From Chromatiaceae bacterium (GTDB lineage: Bacteria; Pseudomonadota; Gammaproteobacteria; Chromatiales; Chromatiaceae), in assembly GCA_022340805.1 (NCBI GenBank), contig JAJDNF010000002.1, positions 1 to 64,000 of the forward strand: DNA of 64,000 nt, written 5' to 3'. Under the pieces are notes generated by a model. The model was given only the letters and a program-made list of their open reading frames with translations. It made no database searches and was not told where the DNA came from. The first letter of the stretch is position 1; each line of letters starts with the position of its first letter. Positions 16,725 through 25,243 of the stretch are shown piece after piece. Position numbers and translations under genes: made by a program.

Positions 16725-18128
16725 ATGAAATTGCACTGCTATGGCGCTGCCGGAGAAGTTACCGGCTCCTGTCATCTCATCCAGGTGGGGCCGAAGCGTG
16801 TGCTTCTCGACTGTGGCCTACTGCAGGGCGGTTACGAAACAGAACAGCGCAACCGCCAGCCCTTTCCATTCAATGTGCGTGAGCTGGACGCGGTCATTCT
16901 CAGCCATGCCCATATCGATCACTCGGGACGGTTGCCGCTGCTATACCGCGAGGGATACCGGGGTCCCATCTACACTCAGCGCGCCTGCCGCGACCTGTGC
17001 CGCATCATGCTCAAGGATTCCGCCTTCCTGAGCGAGAGGGACGCCGAACGGGATACCCGCAAGCGCCAGCGCAAGGGTCTTTCCCAAGTGGAGCCGCTCT
17101 ACACGGTACAGGACGCGCAGCGCGTGATGCACCAATTCAAGGTTATAGACTATGGCGATCGGACCGAGATTCTGCCCGGCGTGGAGATGGAACTCGTCGA
17201 TGCCGGCCACATCCTCGGTTCTTCCATCGTGCAGCTATGGCTGCGGGAGCATGGCGCCGAACGCAAGCTGGTTTTCAGTGGCGACCTGGGCTACCACGAG
17301 GATCCCATCCTGGCCGATCCGACCCGCATCCACGAGGCCGATCTGGTGCTGATGGAGAGCACCTACGGTAACCGTTGCCATCGGTCGCTGGCGGACACAT
17401 TTGCGGAAATCCACCAGGTCATGTCCGAGGCCATGGAAGATCAGGGCAATATCCTGATGCCGGCCTTCGCCGTGGGCCGCACGCAGGAAATCCTGTACCT
17501 GTTGGGCAAGCACTATGACGAGTGGGGGGTAGGTAAATGGCATGTTTTTCTCGATAGCCCGATGGCCATCGAGGCCACCGAAGTCTACCTGCGCCACAGT
17601 GACCTGTTCAACGAGGAGGCGTATAGCCTATGGAAGCAGCACAAGCAGCAACCGCTGCTGCCTAACCTGCATTTCTCGCGCACCCCGCAACAGTCCATGA
17701 GGCTCAACCGTATCCGGTCCGGCGCGGTCATTATCGCTGGTAGTGGCATGTGCAACGGTGGTCGCATCCGACATCATCTGAAGCACAACATCTGGCGCCG
17801 CGACTGCCATGTAATCATTGTGGGCTTCCAGGCCCGCGGCACCCTGGGCCGTTCCCTGGTCGATGGCGCGGAGTTCATCCACCTGTGGGGAGAGAAGATC
17901 AAGGTGGCCGCGAAGATTCATACCATCGGCGGCCTGTCCGCCCATGCCGACCAGGCGGGCCTGCTGCGCTGGTACGGCAACTACGAAAACCGCCCCCCCG
18001 TGCTGTTGGTGCACGGTGAGCCCGAGGCCAGCGAGGCACTGCAACAAGAGTTGCACAGCCGCTATCAGGCAAGGGTGCGCATCGCCGAGACGGGGGAGGG
18101 GATCGATCTCTTGAACTTGGGTTTCTAG
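16725..18128 (+). CDS. Beta-CASP metallo-beta-lactamase nuclease (CPSF/RNase-like)
   Basis: The 467-residue protein begins directly with the metallo-beta-lactamase fold (MKLHCYGAAGEVTGSCHLIQ), the metal motif SHAHIDHSG near residues 57-65, DAGHILGSSI, and SGDLG. A beta-CASP insertion follows (LVLMESTYGNR; NILMPAFAVGRTQEILYLL), then the conserved C-terminal histidine motifs GSGMCNGGRIRHHL and TIGGLSAHADQAGLL. These are the features of bacterial CPSF-like RNases/exonucleases of the YSH1 type. Likely a cytoplasmic RNA-processing enzyme. AAGGACG precedes the ATG. A hairpin with T-run lies about 150 bases past the stop. Confidence 0.9.
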   Translation: MKLHCYGAAGEVTGSCHLIQVGPKRVLLDCGLLQGGYETEQRNRQPFPFNVRELDAVILSHAHIDHSGRLPLLYREGYRGPIYTQRACRDLCRIMLKDSAFLSERDAERDTRKRQRKGLSQVEPLYTVQDAQRVMHQFKVIDYGDRTEILPGVEMELVDAGHILGSSIVQLWLREHGAERKLVFSGDLGYHEDPILADPTRIHEADLVLMESTYGNRCHRSLADTFAEIHQVMSEAMEDQGNILMPAFAVGRTQEILYLLGKHYDEWGVGKWHVFLDSPMAIEATEVYLRHSDLFNEEAYSLWKQHKQQPLLPNLHFSRTPQQSMRLNRIRSGAVIIAGSGMCNGGRIRHHLKHNIWRRDCHVIIVGFQARGTLGRSLVDGAEFIHLWGEKIKVAAKIHTIGGLSAHADQAGLLRWYGNYENRPPVLLVHGEPEASEALQQELHSRYQARVRIAETGEGIDLLNLGF

Positions 18129-18378
18129 CCTGCAGATTGCATGAAGGCGCACGGGCTCATGGTGTTGCGTGGCATCCGCAGGGCGTTCGATGCGTGCTTC
18201 GGCCCTTGTATTCGACGTGACCGTTTGTGCTGTTCGGGCTCAGGCCGCGCTGGACTTTGCATTTGTGCCGATCCCCCTCAAAGCATAGCTTCGGCTATGC
18301 TTTTTCGGCCGATCAGCCCGACTGCTTTGCCCATCACACCCTGATTCCCGCACCCTTCATGCAACTTGCAGGCTAGGC
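18124..18378. repeat. Repeat B copy 3 with terminal inverted repeats (MITE-like)
   Basis: Copy 3 of Repeat B is inverted relative to copies 1 and 2 and is the most complete. It is bounded by near-matching inverted repeats: CTAGCCTGCAGATTGCATGA at the left (starting at about 18125) and its complement, TTCATGCAACTTGCAGGCTA, at the right (18356-18375). The internal part includes GGGCGTTCGATGCGTGCTTC, ATTCGACGTGACCGTTTGTG and GCCGCGCTGGACTTTGCATT. A 10-bp hairpin lies inside. About 250 bp, terminal inverted repeats and no complete gene together suggest a non-autonomous mobile element. Confidence 0.6.
18280..18306 (+). terminator. Intrinsic-terminator-like hairpin with TTCG loop
   Basis: AAAGCATAGC (18280-18289), loop TTCG, then GCTATGCTTT (18294-18303), continuing into further T residues. 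The 10-bp stem with a stable TTCG tetraloop and a T tract is a classic intrinsic terminator shape on the plus strand. The A-run on the other side means it could also work on the minus strand. It lies inside the Repeat B copy downstream of the beta-CASP gene, so the mobile repeat may supply its terminator. Confidence 0.7.
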
Positions 18379-18511
18379 AGCATGATGGCCGACAGGTCTG
18401 GATGATTGCCCGGCAGCAAGCCCGCTGCGGGCAAGTGCGACTTGTGCGTTAAGAGAAGCGCAAACCAAATCAGCTGGATAGGCTTGCTGCCGCCAATCAA
18501 CGGCCGCCGAA

Positions 18512-18840
18512 CATGGGCATCATCTACCGCACGACGAGGTCGCGACACTGCTTGAGTCGGACAAAGCCAAGGGCCTGGACATGTTCGAGGTCGGACACCG
18601 GCAAAAAAGGTTCGGGCCGAATAGACTGACGCTGAAAGAGGGGAAAAGCCCACTGATTGTTTTTCTGTGTGAGTTCCATCAACCGCTCATCTACATCCCG
18701 TTGGGTGCAGTGATTGTCACCTTCGCACTTCGCGAATGAGTCGACAGTGGCGTCATCTTCGGTGTCGCGCTGGTCAACCCGACAATCGGCCATGTCCAGG
18801 AAGCCAAGGCCCTGCAAGACATTGATCAGCGTCGAGCTGT
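18512..18840 (+). pseudogene. N-terminal remnant of a P-type cation-transporting ATPase
   Basis: The plus strand encodes HHLPHDEVATLLESDKAKGL, DMFEVGHRQKRFGPNRLT, EGKSPLIVFLCEFHQPLIYI, and VDSGVIFGVALVNPTIGHVQ-EAKALQ. This is the cation-ATPase N-terminal domain and the first two membrane helices of a P2-type (MgtA/Ca2+-like) ATPase. A TGA at 18737-18739 stands where the family has the Trp of the motif EWVDSGVIFG. Homology ends at about 18815, before the actuator and phosphorylation domains. Only about 100 of some 900 residues remain, so it is a dead fragment; it ends close to the soxA stop codon. Confidence 0.75.
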
Positions 18841-18869
18841 TTACGATCATAAGGACGTCGCCTGCCGAA

Positions 18870-19637
18870 TCAGTAACGCACTGCGGGCGTTTCAATGGGT
18901 AGACCATTGGAGCGCGCGCTCAGATAGTACTCCAACAATTTCATCTCTTCGGAATCAGAAGGGAAGGGTTCAGCTCGCATCAGGTCCATGCACTGGGTGA
19001 TCCGCAGATTCAGATTGGCCATCTCACCCGGGCCGAGCCGATAGGCGGGAAAGCCATTGGTCTGCCCCTGGGAGATCTTCTGGCCGCGCACGTATTGCCC
19101 GGCGTAAACCGTGTGGCAGATATGGCAAGACATGTCGATCAATCCGTAACGCGTGTTATAGAGCTCTTCCCCGCGCTTGAGCAGGGCCTTTATCTCAGTG
19201 CCTTCGGTATTCACGTTGACCGGTACATCCCGGGCGCGATTCCGAACAAAGGTCTCCAGCGCGATCAGGTCGGGATGATTCACCGGTAAGGTATCGTCCG
19301 CGACACGCGTTCGGCAGGCAGTGATGCGGCTCTGCAGCGAGATAATTCTCTTGTTGTCGGAATCGTAGACCGGGTAGGTGGCGATCCGCTGAGGGACCAG
19401 CTTTTCACCGGCCTCGCCGTGACAGTCGGCACAGGTCTTGCCGCCGGACCTGGAGGCTGTTTTGAATAGTTCGGCGCCGGTCGCCACGGCGATCAGCCCG
19501 GGATTGGCGAAGTCGTCATCCTGCATGGCGCGGGTGTCGTCCTTGATGAATGCATAGCCCGACAACTGTTCGGCCATCACGGCCTGAGCCAGAGATGCGC
19601 TGAGCAGACCGGAAATCATCAGTGCTTTGATACTCAT
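18870..19637 (-). CDS. soxA: Sulfur-oxidation di-haem cytochrome SoxA
   Basis: The 255-residue product has a signal peptide (to about residue 22) and two c-type haem motifs, CADCH (69-73) and CHICH (171-175), as in di-haem SoxA. A further cysteine at 216 in NLRITQCMDLM corresponds to the modified active-site cysteine that conjugates thiosulfate to the SoxYZ carrier. The fold markers GKTCADCHGEAGE and ATYPVYDS fit SoxA. The start at 19637 is favoured; a GTG three codons upstream (19646) overlaps the soxX stop. SoxAX acts in the periplasm and starts the Sox thiosulfate-oxidation cycle. No soxYZ, soxB or soxCD is in the window. Confidence 0.92.
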   Translation of the reverse strand: MSIKALMISGLLSASLAQAVMAEQLSGYAFIKDDTRAMQDDDFANPGLIAVATGAELFKTASRSGGKTCADCHGEAGEKLVPQRIATYPVYDSDNKRIISLQSRITACRTRVADDTLPVNHPDLIALETFVRNRARDVPVNVNTEGTEIKALLKRGEELYNTRYGLIDMSCHICHTVYAGQYVRGQKISQGQTNGFPAYRLGPGEMANLNLRITQCMDLMRAEPFPSDSEEMKLLEYYLSARSNGLPIETPAVRY

Positions 19638-19642
19638 GGTGA

Positions 19643-20128
19643 TCACTTCATTGTCATGAGGAAGCCAATCACGTCCTCAACCTCCTGGGCCGTCAGGAAG
19701 GTGCGTCCCTTGAATATCTTCGCCGGGCGGTGAATCTTCCCCGGGTCACGGTAATACCCGGGCATGATGGATGCCGGGTTAAAGGATTTGGTATCCACCA
19801 CGCGCAAGCGGATGTAGCCCTCCGGATAGCGCCCGCCGATACCCGCGAGTGACGGGCCAATGGTGCCGTAACCCTCAACATCGCCGAAAGGCATGTTGTG
19901 GCATGCCACACAATTGCCGCGATTGCCATCCGTGGCGATCGCGCGACCGCGCTTTGCGTCGCCTTTCAAGCCGCAGAGGGGCTCGACGATCATCAGGTCG
20001 GTCTGCTCCCAGTGGCAGTATGGTTCGATCGGAGGCAAACCGGACGCGGCTGGATCGGCGGCCGTTGCGAGGCCCGTGAATTCCAGGCTGAGCAGCGCTG
20101 CGAAAATCGCTATCTGGGCTTGATGCAT
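19643..20128 (-). CDS. soxX: Sulfur-oxidation mono-haem cytochrome SoxX
   Basis: The 161-residue protein has a signal peptide (MHQAQIAIFAALLSLEFTGL) and one c-type haem motif, CVACH at 73-77, followed by a class I cytochrome fold with YGTIGPSLAGIGGRY and the distal ligand methionine in SIMPGYYRDPG. These are features of SoxX. The ATG at 20128 is preceded by GGAG; an upstream in-frame start at 20176 would add 16 residues before the signal peptide and is less likely. It is immediately followed by soxA with overlapping stop/start region, so the two subunits of the SoxAX heterodimer are translationally linked. Confidence 0.92.
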   Translation of the reverse strand: MHQAQIAIFAALLSLEFTGLATAADPAASGLPPIEPYCHWEQTDLMIVEPLCGLKGDAKRGRAIATDGNRGNCVACHNMPFGDVEGYGTIGPSLAGIGGRYPEGYIRLRVVDTKSFNPASIMPGYYRDPGKIHRPAKIFKGRTFLTAQEVEDVIGFLMTMK

Positions 20129-20411
20129 GTGCGCTCCATCTGTGGACCGGAGGACGACTATGGGGTGAGCAATCAACTTCGCCTTGGCTCAGGCATTCGA
20201 TGATATACGAAAAAGTGTGGTGGGCCTTGGGGATGGTCGGTTCTCGTCCGCAGGTGGCACTCCTTCCCAACCCCGCAGAAATCGTAGAAGAGTCCCTCTG
20301 GGCGACAGTCCTGGCCGAATCTTTTCGGGCTCGCCCCTTGCACTTGGCTGTGGATCTCTGCGAGCCTTTGCGCTGCAACCTTCCGCCATCTTTCGCTCGC
20401 ACGGGCCGCTT

Positions 20412-22679
20412 ATGCTCTACCCAGGACCTTACCTGCCGACACTCCTGCTGCTATTCACTATCATTCTCGGTGAGGTTCATGCCGCCGATGCGACGGTCGG
20501 TGTGGCGCCGCCACCGATCCTCGGCGCTGAGCAGATCGAGACCCTGATTGGCAAGCTCGAGGACAGCAAGCAGCGTGAACAGTTGATCGACGCGCTGCGT
20601 GCACTCGCCGAGGTCAGCGCCGCCCAGGATGCGCCAGCCACGGCGCAGGATGCGAGCGTCAAGACCGCCGTGGCGGAGGCGCTGAACCTCCTGGCGAGCC
20701 GGATCGCGCGGGTTGCCGAATCGGCAGATGCGCTGCTGGTCAAGCTACAGGGCTTGCCGGCAGTCGCGGTGGGCTGGGCCGGAGAGCTCCGGTCCCCTGA
20801 AACCCGTAGCCGCTGGTTGGGTATTGCCGGACGGCTGACGCTGGTGCTGGGCAGTGGATTCGTCGCCGCTGCCCTGCTCGGATGGCTGATCGCGAGAATC
20901 CGCCGGCGCGCCGAGGAAATCGGCAGTCCGGGCCTGACAAAGCGCATCTTGCGCCTGCTCGGCCGCATGCTGGTCGACCTCGCGCCTGTGCTGGTGTTCG
21001 CCACGGTCTCTTATGCCGCCCTGGCGTTGACATCGGCGGCGCATGAGACGCGCCTGGTCGCGGTGGCGCTGATCAATGCCTCTATACTGTCCCGCCTGGT
21101 GCTCGCCTTGTCGGCATTTCTGGTTTCGCCCGGGGCCGCGCAGCTGCGCTTGTGGCACATCAGCGACGAGACGGCGTATTACATCCAGCACTGGGTGAAG
21201 CGTCTGGCGTTCGTCGCCCTATACGGCTTTTTCGGCCTGCAGGCTGCGCTGATGCTGGGCATGGACGGCGACAGCTATCGATTGCTGCTGTATCTGCTGG
21301 GGGCGGTGATTCTCGGCCTGCTGCTGGTCCTGATTGCGCAAAATCGTGACGATGTGGCCGCGGTGATTGCGGCCGAGCACCGGCCCGAGTCGGATGAGCC
21401 GCGGCAACTGATGCCGCTGCGCCGCGCGATTGCCCGCACCTGGCATCTGCTGGCCGGACTTTACCTGCTGGTCGTGTATGCGATCTGGACGATGCAGGTC
21501 GAAGACGGTGCACGCTTCGTGCTGCAGGCGACCGTTATTACGCTGGCCGTGTCTGCGGTAAGCCTGCTGGTGTTTCGTGCGATCGACCGGGTATTCGACC
21601 GCGGGCTGCGTCTGCCTGACGAGCTTCGCCAGGGCTTCCCCGGACTGGAGCAGCGACTGAACCGGTATTTTCCAGTGTTACGCAAGGTGTCGAAGGGCGC
21701 ACTTGCGGCGCTCGGCATAATCTTGATCGCCGATGCCTGGGGCATCGATGCCCTCGAGTGGATCGTCTCGGGCAGCGGAAAGGTACTGCTCGGCGCAGCG
21801 CTCAACATCCTGCTGATTCTGGCTGTTGCGGTGGTGGTCTGGGAACTGTCCAGTGGATCAATCCAGCGCTACCTTGCCGGCGATGGCCCGGAGGGGCCGG
21901 GCCTGGGCCGATCGCCGCGGGTCCGCACCTTGCTGACGGTTGGGCGCAATGCCCTGCTGGTGGTGCTTACCCTGGTGTCGAGCCTGATGGTGTTGTCGGA
22001 GCTGGGTATCAACATCACGCCGCTGTTGGCGGGCGCTGGTGTGCTGGGTCTGGCGATCGGGTTTGGTGCGCAACGCCTGGTGCAGGACGTGATCAATGGT
22101 GCGTTTATCCTGTTCCAGGATCTGATGGCAGTCGGCGATGTGGTTAAGCTGGGCGACAAGGCCGGCGTGGTTGAGGCACTGTCGATCCGCACCGTCCGGC
22201 TGCGCGATCTGGCCGGGGTAGTGCATACGATTCCATTCAGCTCGATCGAAGCGGTCAGCAATCTGACCCGTGAGTTCTCGTTCCATGTGTTCGAACTCGG
22301 CATCGCCTATCGTGAGGATGTGGACAGCGTAATCGCATTGATCAGGCAGATTGGCGAGGAGCTGCGCGGCGATGCCGAAATCGGTCCGCTGATTCTCGAG
22401 CCCCTCGAGGTGTTCGGTCTGGATGCGTTCGGTGACTCGGCCATCGTGATCAAGGGTCGCATCAAGACCCGGCCAATCAAGCAATGGCAGGTCGGGCGCG
22501 CATTCAACCGCCTGGTCAAGATGCGCTTTGACGAACATGCGATCGAGATTCCGTTCCCGCATCGGACGCTGTACTTTGGCCAGGACAAGGACGGTTCGGC
22601 GCCGCCGGCGTTCGTGCAGATGGAATCACTGCTGCGCCAGGCGTCGGGCGAACCGGTTCAGAGCGTGCCGCAGATATAG
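20412..22679 (+). CDS. MscS-family mechanosensitive channel (YbiO-like)
   Basis: The 755-residue protein from the ATG at 20412 has a signal peptide (MLYPGPYLPTLLLLFTIILG), a periplasmic region with a helical segment (about 40-120), many membrane helices, and a C-terminal MscS core. The core shows the pore helix LLAGAGVLGLAIGFGAQRLV, the conserved QDVINGAFILFQDLMAVGD and the beta domain VVHTIPFSSIEAVSNLTREF. Length and signal peptide resemble E. coli YbiO, a moderate-conductance channel that releases solutes on osmotic downshock. A longer frame begins at 20184, but its first 76 residues are low-complexity and lack protein character. It is divergent from soxX across a short gap. Confidence 0.88.
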   Translation: MLYPGPYLPTLLLLFTIILGEVHAADATVGVAPPPILGAEQIETLIGKLEDSKQREQLIDALRALAEVSAAQDAPATAQDASVKTAVAEALNLLASRIARVAESADALLVKLQGLPAVAVGWAGELRSPETRSRWLGIAGRLTLVLGSGFVAAALLGWLIARIRRRAEEIGSPGLTKRILRLLGRMLVDLAPVLVFATVSYAALALTSAAHETRLVAVALINASILSRLVLALSAFLVSPGAAQLRLWHISDETAYYIQHWVKRLAFVALYGFFGLQAALMLGMDGDSYRLLLYLLGAVILGLLLVLIAQNRDDVAAVIAAEHRPESDEPRQLMPLRRAIARTWHLLAGLYLLVVYAIWTMQVEDGARFVLQATVITLAVSAVSLLVFRAIDRVFDRGLRLPDELRQGFPGLEQRLNRYFPVLRKVSKGALAALGIILIADAWGIDALEWIVSGSGKVLLGAALNILLILAVAVVVWELSSGSIQRYLAGDGPEGPGLGRSPRVRTLLTVGRNALLVVLTLVSSLMVLSELGINITPLLAGAGVLGLAIGFGAQRLVQDVINGAFILFQDLMAVGDVVKLGDKAGVVEALSIRTVRLRDLAGVVHTIPFSSIEAVSNLTREFSFHVFELGIAYREDVDSVIALIRQIGEELRGDAEIGPLILEPLEVFGLDAFGDSAIVIKGRIKTRPIKQWQVGRAFNRLVKMRFDEHAIEIPFPHRTLYFGQDKDGSAPPAFVQMESLLRQASGEPVQSVPQI

Positions 22680-22805
22680 GCGCGTTCATCGCTGCTTCGG
22701 CGCAACGTTGGGAAATCCTACATCGATGGCCGGTTAGCGGACATGGTGTCGCCACCGTGAGCAAAAACCCCGCGCCATTGTCGACAGCCACCAATTCCAA
22801 CGCCC

Positions 22806-23012
22806 TAACTCCGCAGAAACCGCAGAATAAGCAACCCGGTCAATAGTCCTGGCCGAACCTTTCCCTGGGACGGTGGCTTACGGGCTTGTCCTGGTGTTTA
22901 TGAAGGAATTCAGCGGATTATGAAGTAGCGGGCAGGGGATGCCCCCGGGGATCAGGAAGATAGATGTGCGTGGCGGAAGTAAGTGGCTCGCTTCGATTTT
23001 CGCGCCGGGGTG
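22806..23012 (+). repeat. Dispersed intergenic repeat A, copy 4
   Basis: A full-length copy: AACTCCGCAGAAACCGCAGA at the left, then GTCCTGGCCGAACCTTTCCC, GGCTTGTCCTGGTGTTTATG, GAATTCAGCGGATTATGAAG, GGGGATGCCCCCGGGGATCA and the tail TCGCTTCGATTTTCGCGCCG. It fills the space between the convergent MscS-like and BenE-like genes and ends at the BenE stop codon. Confidence 0.8.
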
Positions 23013-23016
23013 GCAG

Positions 23017-24372
23017 TCACCCCACCGGTGCAGCGAAGTCGGCGCGCTCGAGCAGCCACGATACGGCGATACCGAACACCAGACCCCAGAATGGTGCGCC
23101 GACGTTGAGGACCGGCACGTCGGCCACGGTCACGAGGAACGTCACCAGCGCGCCGAGCGTGAACCTGCCGCGAAAGGAAATGCTGAACGCGGTCTGCAGC
23201 ACCCGCAGCATCGCAAGCCCCGCGAGCGCAGCGACGAAAGCATGCGGCGCGGCGAGCAGCAGGCGCGTGAACACGGGTGAAAGCAGCCCGAACACGAGCG
23301 CGAGCACGCCGACCATGATGCCCGCCGTGTAGTGGCGGTGCTTCTCGCCTGAGGCGGTGATGATCGCATTGACCGGGCCGGTGAGGCAGGTCGAGACGCC
23401 GCCAACCATGCCGCTGAGGATTGCGCCCACGCCGCACGCGGTGGCGATCGCGTTGATTGGCGGTTGATGGTCCACCGCGCGCAGCACGGCGATCCCCTGG
23501 CCGTTTTGCACAACCAGCACGGTAATCGCGAGCGGTACGACCAGCTCGAGCATCGCCTGCCAGGAGAACTCTGGTGGGTATAGATTCGGGCGCACGATTG
23601 CGAGCACTTGCGCGCCGCGCGCGTCGAATCCGCCGATTACCGCAATCATGAGCATGCCGACGATCAGCGCGCCGATCACGGGCGGCAGCACCCGCGCGAT
23701 GCGCGGCAAGGCCGACAGCGCGAGAAACACCGCCGTCATCGGCGCAGCGATCCAGAACGCGTCGCGGATCGCGAACACGAGGTCGAGGCCGAAACGCAGG
23801 AACACGCCGGCAACCATGCCCATGACGATCGGCATTGGGATCGCGTCCATGAAACGCTTTACCCAACCGGAGAGGCCCAGCAAGAGCATGAGCACGCCGC
23901 AGGCCAGATAGGCGCCGATCACCTCGCGAAAGCTCAGGTGGCCGAGCGCCGGGCCGACGAGCACCGCGCCGGGGATCGTCCAGAAGAAGACGAGCGGCTG
24001 CCGGTAAAGCCAACAGAACGCGATGCTGACGAGGCCGTTGACGAAAAACGCGCCGAAGATCCATGAGGCGAGGTCGGACTCGGTCAGTCCGCCGCGCGTT
24101 CCGACAGCGAGGATGATCGCGACCGGCCCTGACGCCGCGAACACGAAGGCGACCAATGCGTTGGCGGCGTAAAGGCCGCCGAAGTCGGCGATGACCCGTC
24201 CTAGCGAGGGTGGCGCGGCAGCGGGCTTCTCGAGCGGCACTTTCACCCCGTGACCGGCCGCTCGGCTGGTGGCGACAGACCGAAGCTGGACGGCGACCGT
24301 TTCGAGGCCGCGATTTTCGTTTTCATCAGTCGGTCGCTCCGCCGGGACATCTTGCCAGTCTAGCGCTGGCAC
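23017..24372 (-). CDS. BenE-family benzoate/H+ symporter-like membrane protein
   Basis: The product has up to 451 residues with about 12 membrane segments. Family motifs include the discontinuous-helix pattern of the 7+7 transporter fold, FFWTIPGAVLVGPALGHLSF and MDAIPMPIVMGMVAGVFLRF, the segment VVQNGQGIAVLRAVDHQPPI, and SGMVGGVSTCLTGPVNAIIT. BenE proteins import benzoate or similar aromatic acids; the actual substrate here is not known and no aromatic-degradation genes are nearby. The start is uncertain: a GTG at 24372 without a ribosome-binding site gives an N-terminal tail of about 55 polar residues before the first membrane helix, so translation may begin at an internal GTG. Confidence 0.85.
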   Translation of the reverse strand: MPALDWQDVPAERPTDENENRGLETVAVQLRSVATSRAAGHGVKVPLEKPAAAPPSLGRVIADFGGLYAANALVAFVFAASGPVAIILAVGTRGGLTESDLASWIFGAFFVNGLVSIAFCWLYRQPLVFFWTIPGAVLVGPALGHLSFREVIGAYLACGVLMLLLGLSGWVKRFMDAIPMPIVMGMVAGVFLRFGLDLVFAIRDAFWIAAPMTAVFLALSALPRIARVLPPVIGALIVGMLMIAVIGGFDARGAQVLAIVRPNLYPPEFSWQAMLELVVPLAITVLVVQNGQGIAVLRAVDHQPPINAIATACGVGAILSGMVGGVSTCLTGPVNAIITASGEKHRHYTAGIMVGVLALVFGLLSPVFTRLLLAAPHAFVAALAGLAMLRVLQTAFSISFRGRFTLGALVTFLVTVADVPVLNVGAPFWGLVFGIAVSWLLERADFAAPVG

Positions 24373-24736
24373 TGCGGCGCTGCATGCATTACACGGCCGC
24401 GCCTCAATGACCTACTGCTTGCGCGGCGGTCCAGAGCGCCCAAACTCAACAACCCCGGACGAAGCGGAGCCTCTTCAGAAGATTCCACTCCAAGCAGAAT
24501 TGCATCCTTTCCATCTCCGCCTGCGACTGACGGTGAGTTTGCTTGGCTGGAGATGGCGAGGCGGTTGCGAAAATCACCATCAAGCCCCGGTGCTTTTCGG
24601 TCTTCGGGCAGCCGGACGACAGCTATACTCTGACCAAAAAGGACAAGCATGTTATGACCATTACAGGCGCCGAGGATGGCAATACCAAGGGTATTTGATC
24701 GGTTGGCTTTCCCGTGGCGTCTCAAGGAGGCCGGCC
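24373..24736. other. Intergenic stretch before the Met-rich coiled-coil gene
   Basis: About 360 bases between the divergent BenE-like and coiled-coil genes. An open frame runs through it on the plus strand from 24269, but its translation is low-complexity and does not look like protein before the TTG at 24737. An A-rich patch (CCAAAAAGGACAAGCATG) at about 24634-24651 may be part of the promoter region. I see no RNA gene or repeat. Confidence 0.35.
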
Positions 24737-25243
24737 TTGGCTGAACAGGAAGACAAAAGCGCGCCATGGCAAAAATTTTTGCGATTGGGTGGTGCGAGCA
24801 TCGTGCTGCTGGTCGTGGCCATGGCTTTTACGGGCATGGGCCTGTTCATGTGGAACATGGGCAAAGACATGAGCCAGATGACCACGTCGGTGGTGCAGAT
24901 GGGCAAGGATGTCGGTCGCATGAGCCGCAACATGGAGGCTATGGCCGCGAACATGAATCAGATGGCCGCCAGTATGGTCGAGGGCCAAGCCCGCATGGGC
25001 GATGATTTTTCGCGGGTACGTGTCGGCATGGAATCGATGACGGAGAATATGGGGCATATGAGCCGCGATATGGGCGAGCTCAATGTCAATATCGGCGGTA
25101 TGAGCGGACACATCGCCAACATGTCGGTTGATATGCGCCAGATGAACCGCTCGATGGCGCTGATGACCAACTCCATGGGTCACATGGGCAGCGACATCAA
25201 CAAGTTCTCCAATCCATCTCGCATGATGCCGTTCGTACCCTGA
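24737..25243 (+). CDS. Membrane-anchored methionine-rich heptad coiled-coil protein
   Basis: Translation is assigned to the TTG at 24737 because a perfect AAGGAGG lies 8 bases upstream; the 168-residue product begins LAEQEDKSAPWQKF. One membrane helix (about 18-42, GGASIVLLVVAMAFTGMGLF) is followed by about 110 residues in strict 7-residue periodicity with methionine at two positions of nearly every heptad: MGKDMSQ, MSRNMEA, MAANMNQ, MAASMVE, later NMGHMSR, DMRQMNR, SMGHMGS. More than thirty methionines are present. The pattern implies a long helix with a Met core, placed in the periplasm if the N-terminus is inside. The function is unknown; copper(I)/silver binding by methionines or a scaffold role are possible. 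Confidence 0.75.
   Translation: MAEQEDKSAPWQKFLRLGGASIVLLVVAMAFTGMGLFMWNMGKDMSQMTTSVVQMGKDVGRMSRNMEAMAANMNQMAASMVEGQARMGDDFSRVRVGMESMTENMGHMSRDMGELNVNIGGMSGHIANMSVDMRQMNRSMALMTNSMGHMGSDINKFSNPSRMMPFVP

Noticed and set aside
20184-20411. N-terminal extension of the MscS-like protein
   Set aside because: The extra 76 residues show no signal peptide and no protein character, whereas the ATG at 20412 starts a clear signal sequence.
22952-24064. 370-codon minus-strand open frame
   Set aside because: It overlaps the BenE-like gene on the same strand in another frame and has Arg-rich translation without any domain; the BenE frame has clear membrane helices and family motifs.
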